NCBI GenBank assembly: GCA_025355915.1
Contig: JANXYT010000055.1
Coordinates: 1 to 11,002, forward strand
DNA: 11,002 bases
Source: Holophagaceae bacterium
Lineage (GTDB): Bacteria > Acidobacteriota > Holophagae > Holophagales > Holophagaceae
Direction of reading: 5' to 3'
Shown: in pieces, positions 7,772 to 11,002 of the stretch
How the letters are laid out: each line of letters begins with the position of its first letter
Numbering within the stretch: the stretch's first letter is position 1
Made by a program: the position numbers and the translations under genes
The notes under the pieces: model-generated
Seen by the model: only the letters and a program-made list of their open reading frames with translations
Told to the model about the DNA's origin: nothing
Databases searched by the model: none

Positions 7772-7838
7772 TAGTTAAATTGTGGCGTAAAAAATGCGTA
7801 ATGAATTCACAGATGAGTAGTTGAGGTTAGAGAACAGA

Positions 7839-7871
7839 GGTCACCTTTTCAACAACGCACACCAGGTGATC
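7839..7871 (+). other. Possible leader hairpin 1
   Basis: GGTCACC at 7839-7845 can pair with GGTGATC at 7865-7871 (seven pairs with one G-U) around a 19-nt loop. A compact GGGGCAGCCCC palindrome follows at 7892-7902. They would lie in the 5' leader if transcription begins in the AT-rich island. Confidence 0.35.
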
Positions 7872-7930
7872 AAGCACGACTGAAAGCATAAGGGGCAGCC
7901 CCGTGGTTGGACCATGTCATCGACATCAAT

Positions 7931-7973
7931 CCTCAAGCAACCCCAAGCGAGCGGGGTTGCAACTCGACTGAGG
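7931..7973 (+). other. Possible leader hairpin 2
   Basis: GCAACCCC at 7937-7944 pairs perfectly with GGGGTTGC at 7953-7960 around an 8-nt loop. Outer bases CCTCA (7931-7935) and TGAGG (7969-7973) can extend it after an asymmetric internal loop. No U-tract follows directly, so it does not look like an intrinsic terminator. It lies about 30 bases before a small ORF with a good ribosome binding site. Confidence 0.45.
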
Positions 7974-8002
7974 CTTCTTCATCCACCCTCCAAGGACACC
8001 GT

Positions 8003-8104
8003 ATGTCTCTTTGTCCCTCGACCCGCACCTGCCTTGGCATCGCCACCGCCATCCCGGGGTTCAGTCAGGCCATCCACAGGCAATCAGATGTCCACATCGG
8101 ATAA
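8003..8104 (+). CDS. Small leader ORF (33 codons), possible coupling peptide
   Basis: An ATG at 8003 has AAGGA at a good distance (CAAGGACACCGTATG). It encodes a 33-residue peptide beginning MSLCPSTRTCLG and ending QSDVHIG. The peptide has no recognised domain. Its stop lies 17 bases inside the next gene, whose own start at 8088 has only a weak AGG upstream, so translation of this ORF could deliver ribosomes to the operon's first gene. Codon use does not prove that the peptide itself matters, and it could be a chance ORF. Confidence 0.35.
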   Translation: MSLCPSTRTCLGIATAIPGFSQAIHRQSDVHIG

Positions 8105-8522
8105 GAAGGTCCTGCCCCCCGAGGCGATACGAAGCACCCTGGTGCGCCGTGCCGGAGTTGCTCCCGATGCGACGGCCGTAGCCGAAGCCACCCTTGGCAC
8201 CTTGCACCAGTTGGCCGCCCAGCTCTCGCCCGTGATCGGCGCGCGGGGTGTGGATGCGCTCCTCACCTACTCCCTGCACCAGACGAGTCATGCCTTCTCC
8301 TGGCTTGAAGGAGATCACGAGGACACCGCCACGCTCCTGGCAAGCATCAAAGCACATCTCGAAGCCCAAGAGGCCGCTGCGGCTTTGGAGGCGAGCTGTG
8401 CCCTGCTGGTGACTTGCACTGACCTGTTGGGGGTCTTGATCGGAGAGTCCTTGACCCGGCGTCTGTTGGCTCCAGTGTGGGCGATCACGCCCCCCACCTC
8501 AGTTCGGGAGATCACGCCATGA
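8088..8522 (+). CDS. Small helical protein of unknown function, first gene of the KaiC-like operon
   Basis: This 144-residue protein is not a family I can name. It looks mostly alpha-helical: amphipathic or hydrophobic stretches at about 28-50 (TAVAEATLGTLHQLAAQLSP), 54-73 (GVDALLTYSLHQTSHAFSWL), 80-100 and 102-131 (LLVTCTDLLGVLIGESLTRRLL). That suggests a small helical bundle. His40, His64 and His68 are present, but no phosphotransfer motif is clear. I have the impression that similar small proteins accompany KaiC-like genes in other bacteria, but I cannot verify it. The start at 8088 is preferred because the same frame upstream (from 7914) is rich in Ser, Pro and Arg and does not look like protein. 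Its TGA overlaps the next gene's ATG (ATGA), which implies coupled expression with the KaiC-like ATPase and a likely physical or functional partnership. Confidence 0.7.
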   Translation: MSTSDKKVLPPEAIRSTLVRRAGVAPDATAVAEATLGTLHQLAAQLSPVIGARGVDALLTYSLHQTSHAFSWLEGDHEDTATLLASIKAHLEAQEAAAALEASCALLVTCTDLLGVLIGESLTRRLLAPVWAITPPTSVREITP

Positions 8523-9997
8523 CCACCAAAGTGACCATCCGCCGTCTTGCCACTGGCGTACCGGGCCTCGATTCGATCCTGGGCGGCGGCCTGCCGGAAT
8601 TCTCTCTCAACCTCATTTCCGGGCCACCGGGTTCGGGCAAGACGACCCTGGCGCACCAGATCATGTTCGCCTTGGCGACCCCGGAGCGACCGGCGCTGTT
8701 CTTCACCGTACTGGGCGAACCGCCGCTGAAGATGTTGCGCTACCAGCAGCAGTTCTCGTTCTACGACGTGGACAAGATCGGTGACACGATCCGCTTCGTC
8801 AATCTGAGTGACGACCTGGCGACAGGCAAGTTCGACGACGTGTTGGCCCACATTGCCAAGGAGGTGGAAGGCTTCCATGCGGGGCTGGTCTTTGTCGATT
8901 CGTTCCGTTCGGTCCTGCAGGAGGGAGGCCGGCTGGATAACGACGAAATCAGCCTGCAACAGTTCATCCAGCAGCTCGGAATCAACTTGACCAGCTCGAA
9001 GGCCACCACCTTCCTGATCGGCGAATACCTTACCGATGCCGAAGCCCCCCCGATTTCCGCGGTGGCCGACGGCTTGATCAAGCTGTCCCAAAGCATCCAA
9101 CAACATACGATGGTGCGTCAGATCCAGATCCAGAAGATGCGCGGTCAGCCCACCAGCCCGGGGGTTCATTCCTTCCGCATCACCAACGACGGGATCGAAG
9201 TCTTTCCGTCGGCGATGATTCATTCCGAGACCGGGGCCGTGACGGGGGCCGTTCGATCACCACACAGCCAAGTGCGGTTGGCCATGGGCGTGCCGCGCCT
9301 GGATGACATGCTGGGGGGCGGTCTGCCGACGGGCTATTCGTTGCTGGTGGCCGGGCCCTCCGGTTCGGGCAAGACCATCCTCTCCACAAGCTTCCTGGCC
9401 GAAGGCGCACGCCGCGGCGAACCGGGAGTGCTCGTCGCGTTTGAGCAGACGCCCAATCAGTCCTTGACCCCCACGATCGACGAGTTGGTCCGCGCCGGGA
9501 AAATCGGCCTGATCAACACCCGTGCCACGGATCTGTCGATGGACGAGATCATGCACCAAATGACTAGCGTCATTCGGGATATGAAGGCCACCCGGGTGGT
9601 GATCGACTCGCTGTCCGGGTACGAACTCTCTGTGGCGCCGTCGTTTCGAACGGACTTCCGGGAAGCTCTGTTTCGCATGGTCACCGTGCTGTCTGGCATC
9701 GGCGTCACGGTACTCATGACGTCGGAACTGGAAGACCGCTACATCGACCTGCGGTTCAGCACCTATGGCTCGGCCTTCCTCACCGACGCGATCATCGTCC
9801 AGCGCTACATCGAAATCGACAGCCGGCTGAAGCGCGTCATGGCCGTCGTCAAGGTGCGCGGAAGCGCGCACAGCAAGGAGATTCGAGAATTCGAAATCAC
9901 CGATGCGGGCATCGTCATCGGTGATCCCATCCTCGATTTCGAGGCGATCCTCGGCGGCCAGCCCACGCGAAGGCCACCCTTCAAGAAGGTCGATTGA
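8519..9997 (+). CDS. KaiC-like double-domain RecA-fold ATPase
   Basis: A 492-residue protein with two KaiC domains. Domain 1 has Walker A GPPGSGKTT (35-43), a Glu at 67 (LGEPP) and Walker B GLVFVDSF (122-129). Domain 2 has Walker A GPSGSGKTI (279-287), FEQ at 308-310 and Walker B VVIDSL (360-365). Both domains start with the KaiC hallmark of GVPGLD or GVPRLD followed by GGGLP. The C-terminus resembles cyanobacterial KaiC (VRGSAHSKEIREFEI, then GGQPTR). KaiC proteins are ATPases that form hexamers in the cyanobacterial clock; outside cyanobacteria most KaiC-like proteins lack KaiA and KaiB, and neither is seen here. By my alignment, the residues matching Ser431/Thr432 are Ala419/Phe420, and the second domain has Gln at the second position of the EE pair. 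Phosphorylation cycling like that of the clock protein is therefore doubtful. The start at 8519 is set by the ATGA overlap with the upstream gene; a longer in-frame start at 8477 lies inside that gene. Confidence 0.9.
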   Translation: MTTKVTIRRLATGVPGLDSILGGGLPEFSLNLISGPPGSGKTTLAHQIMFALATPERPALFFTVLGEPPLKMLRYQQQFSFYDVDKIGDTIRFVNLSDDLATGKFDDVLAHIAKEVEGFHAGLVFVDSFRSVLQEGGRLDNDEISLQQFIQQLGINLTSSKATTFLIGEYLTDAEAPPISAVADGLIKLSQSIQQHTMVRQIQIQKMRGQPTSPGVHSFRITNDGIEVFPSAMIHSETGAVTGAVRSPHSQVRLAMGVPRLDDMLGGGLPTGYSLLVAGPSGSGKTILSTSFLAEGARRGEPGVLVAFEQTPNQSLTPTIDELVRAGKIGLINTRATDLSMDEIMHQMTSVIRDMKATRVVIDSLSGYELSVAPSFRTDFREALFRMVTVLSGIGVTVLMTSELEDRYIDLRFSTYGSAFLTDAIIVQRYIEIDSRLKRVMAVVKVRGSAHSKEIREFEITDAGIVIGDPILDFEAILGGQPTRRPPFKKVD

Positions 9998-9999
9998 GG
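9996..9999 (+). promoter_or_regulatory. Ribosome binding site of the GGDEF gene
   Basis: GAGG overlaps the KaiC-like stop codon and lies nine bases before the ATG at 10009. It supports both that start and co-translation with the upstream gene. Confidence 0.5.
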
Positions 10000-10008
10000 C
10001 AAACGGCC

Positions 10009-11002
10009 ATGAGCAAAATGGGTCACACCCACCGGAAAGGCGCACAGGGACAGGCCCCAGAGGGCAAGGGAGCCGCGCCTCCCCCGGCTCCGGCGCCAGT
10101 GTCGGCCCCTGGGGCGACCGGCGCCCAGGGCGAGCCTGCGATCTTGGGCGGCGGACCCGCCATCCAGGGCCAAGACACGGCCGCCGAGCTGCTCGAAGAG
10201 GCCCTAGAGGCCGTCGAGGCCATAGCCGAGCATAGCTCGACCACCGAGGCCGAACTGCGGGAAGCGAACGAGCGCCTCGTCCTGGCAAATGTGAAGGCCC
10301 AGGCGATGGCCGAGGCCGCCGAACAGGCTGCCGCTCAGCTACGGGAGGCCAATGAGCGCCTCGTCGTCGCGACGGTCAACACCCAGACGATGGCCGACGC
10401 CGCCGAGACCTCCGCCGCCCAAATGTCCTACCTGGCCGAACACGACTTCCTCACGGGCCTACCCAACCGATCCCTCCTTACCGACCGCATGATCCAGGCG
10501 ATCGCCCTCGCGGAGCGCCATGGCAAGACGGTCGCCCTGATGTACATGGACCTCGACCATTTCAAGGACATCAACGATTCCCTCGGACATGCGGTCGGCG
10601 ATCAGTTATTGAAGTCAGTCGCCGCGCGCCTCCAGGCCTGCGTGCGGCACTCGGATACCGTCAGCCGCCAAGGGGGGGACGAATTCGCCGTGCTGCTGCC
10701 CGAAGTCGAGGCGGAAAATGACGCCATCATCATCGCCCAGAAGCTGATCGAGGCCATGACGGCACCCCATCTCATTGGAGGCCACCAGCTCCAGGTCACC
10801 CTGAGCATTGGGATCAGCCATTTCCCCGATGACGGCAGGGATGTCGATACGGTGCTCAAGCACGCCGACACGGCGATGTATCACGCCAAACAACTCGGCC
10901 GGAACAACTTCCAGGTGTTCACGCCGGGCATGAATCTCCCCGGGATCCCGCGGCCAACCGGTGAGCCGGGTGCGGACCCTGCGCCCGCGCCGCCGCCGGC
11001 GC
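10009..11002 (+). CDS. GGDEF diguanylate cyclase with coiled-coil signalling helix (partial: continues past right edge)
   Basis: This enzyme should make c-di-GMP from two GTP. The frame is open for 331 codons to the window edge. Residues about 10-50 are Gly/Pro/Ala-rich and probably disordered. Residues 57-140 form a helical coiled coil with two tandem 28-residue units (81-108 and 109-136). The GGDEF domain starts at HDFLTGLPNR (145-154), continues with MDLDHFKDIND (180-190), the intact active-site GGDEF (222-226) and a product-inhibition I-site RHSD (213-216) at the usual spacing, and ends near FQVF (304). A Pro/Ala-rich stretch follows to the edge, so an extra C-terminal domain such as EAL, or just a tail, may lie beyond. 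No membrane segment is seen, so it is probably cytoplasmic. It follows the KaiC-like gene by 11 bases, and that ATPase may be its input through the coiled coil, since no sensor domain is visible in the N-terminal part. Confidence 0.93.
   Translation, partial: MSKMGHTHRKGAQGQAPEGKGAAPPPAPAPVSAPGATGAQGEPAILGGGPAIQGQDTAAELLEEALEAVEAIAEHSSTTEAELREANERLVLANVKAQAMAEAAEQAAAQLREANERLVVATVNTQTMADAAETSAAQMSYLAEHDFLTGLPNRSLLTDRMIQAIALAERHGKTVALMYMDLDHFKDINDSLGHAVGDQLLKSVAARLQACVRHSDTVSRQGGDEFAVLLPEVEAENDAIIIAQKLIEAMTAPHLIGGHQLQVTLSIGISHFPDDGRDVDTVLKHADTAMYHAKQLGRNNFQVFTPGMNLPGIPRPTGEPGADPAPAPPPA
10249..10416 (+). repeat. 84-bp in-frame tandem duplication within the coiled coil
   Basis: Two adjacent units of 28 codons share the pattern (A)ELREANERLV followed by a variable part and AEAAEQAA or ADAAETSA. 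The length is exactly four heptads, so the coiled-coil register is kept. The units have diverged, so the duplication is not recent. Confidence 0.8.

Larger units (their letters stand above)
7685..7800 (+). promoter_or_regulatory. AT-rich island, probable promoter/operator region of the KaiC-like operon
   Basis: Base composition drops abruptly to mostly A/T here within very GC-rich DNA. The island is upstream of the operon and contains runs such as TTGATAAATTTAAT and TTGAATATATTCAT. A TTGATA at 7737-7742 could be a -35 box, with AT-rich -10-like bases around 7760-7767, but no pair with consensus spacing is convincing. A promoter or a site for a nucleoid-associated silencer is the most likely role; a scar of acquired DNA is another possibility. 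Confidence 0.45.
7290..8087. other. Long intergenic region before the KaiC-like operon
   Basis: About 800 bp separate two diverging transcription units. From left to right it holds the 5' leader of the membrane-protein gene, an inverted pair of 8-nt-period repeats (7406-7490), a GC-rich stretch without a recognised product (7500-7680), an AT-rich island (about 7685-7800), and a GC-richer leader with possible hairpins and a small ORF (from about 7830). A 43-codon ATG frame at 7562-7693 has plausible codon use but no visible ribosome binding site, and its product is not recognised; it may be a gene remnant or chance. Confidence 0.6.

Noticed and set aside
7839..7973. c-di-GMP (GEMM-type) riboswitch before the cyclase operon
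   Set aside because: Tempting because of the GGDEF gene, and an ACGCAC string is present, but I could not lay out the paired stems and conserved core of the known classes. A covariance-model search would decide.
7914..8087. Upstream extension of the small operon protein by 58 residues
   Set aside because: The extension is Ser/Pro/Arg-rich without structure, covers a DNA hairpin, and lacks a good ribosome binding site at 7914.
8519..9997. Canonical circadian KaiABC clock
   Set aside because: No kaiA or kaiB is in the window, the phosphosite residues are not conserved, and the neighbours are c-di-GMP signalling genes.
9257..10288. Minus-strand ORF (343 codons) opposite the KaiC-like gene, with a similar one at 8315-9223
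   Set aside because: Both lie opposite well-supported KaiC and GGDEF coding frames and show no recognisable motifs.

Overview
This is a GC-rich bacterial window of 11 kb. Coding DNA has strongly G/C third positions, which also gives long false ORFs on the opposite strands. It holds a RecBCD-type repair locus, a WYL-domain regulator, a small membrane protein, and a three-gene KaiC-like/diguanylate cyclase operon. The intergenic stretches carry short-period dispersed repeats of the kind seen in several environmental phyla. My guess is Acidobacteriota, possibly Holophagae/Geothrix-like; that is an impression of style, not a proven assignment. Layout: (1) 1-5173, minus strand: recC followed by recB, overlapping by four bases (GTGA); recB runs off the left edge. 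(2) 5174-5643: divergent intergenic region full of imperfect 8- and 9-nt-period repeats, including a 181-bp element bounded by a perfect 20-bp inverted repeat. (3) 5644-6702, plus strand: WYL-domain transcription factor (HTH, WYL, WCX). (4) 6699-7289, minus strand: unrecognised four-helix membrane protein, convergent with the WYL gene and sharing its stop-codon bases. (5) 7290-8087: about 800 bp without a convincing long gene. It holds an inverted pair of the 8-nt-period repeat, then a sharply AT-rich island with a 12-bp direct repeat and a 12-bp palindrome, then a GC-richer stretch with several possible RNA hairpins and a small ORF with a good ribosome binding site. (6) 8088-11002, plus strand: a tight operon of a 144-residue helical protein of unknown function, a double-domain KaiC-like ATPase (ATGA overlap) and a GGDEF diguanylate cyclase (11-nt gap) that runs off the right edge. 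How the parts may work together: RecC and RecB are subunits of the double-strand-break repair helicase-nuclease. The divergent WYL protein belongs to a superfamily that includes the PafBC DNA-damage activators, so a regulatory link to recCB is a reasonable but untested idea. The KaiC-like operon is the best candidate for an undescribed system. No kaiA or kaiB is present in the window, the residues aligned with the cyanobacterial KaiC phosphorylation sites are not conserved, and the C-terminal domain lacks the second catalytic-type glutamate. It therefore looks like an ATP-driven signalling module feeding c-di-GMP synthesis, with the small helical protein as a likely partner, rather than a canonical clock.
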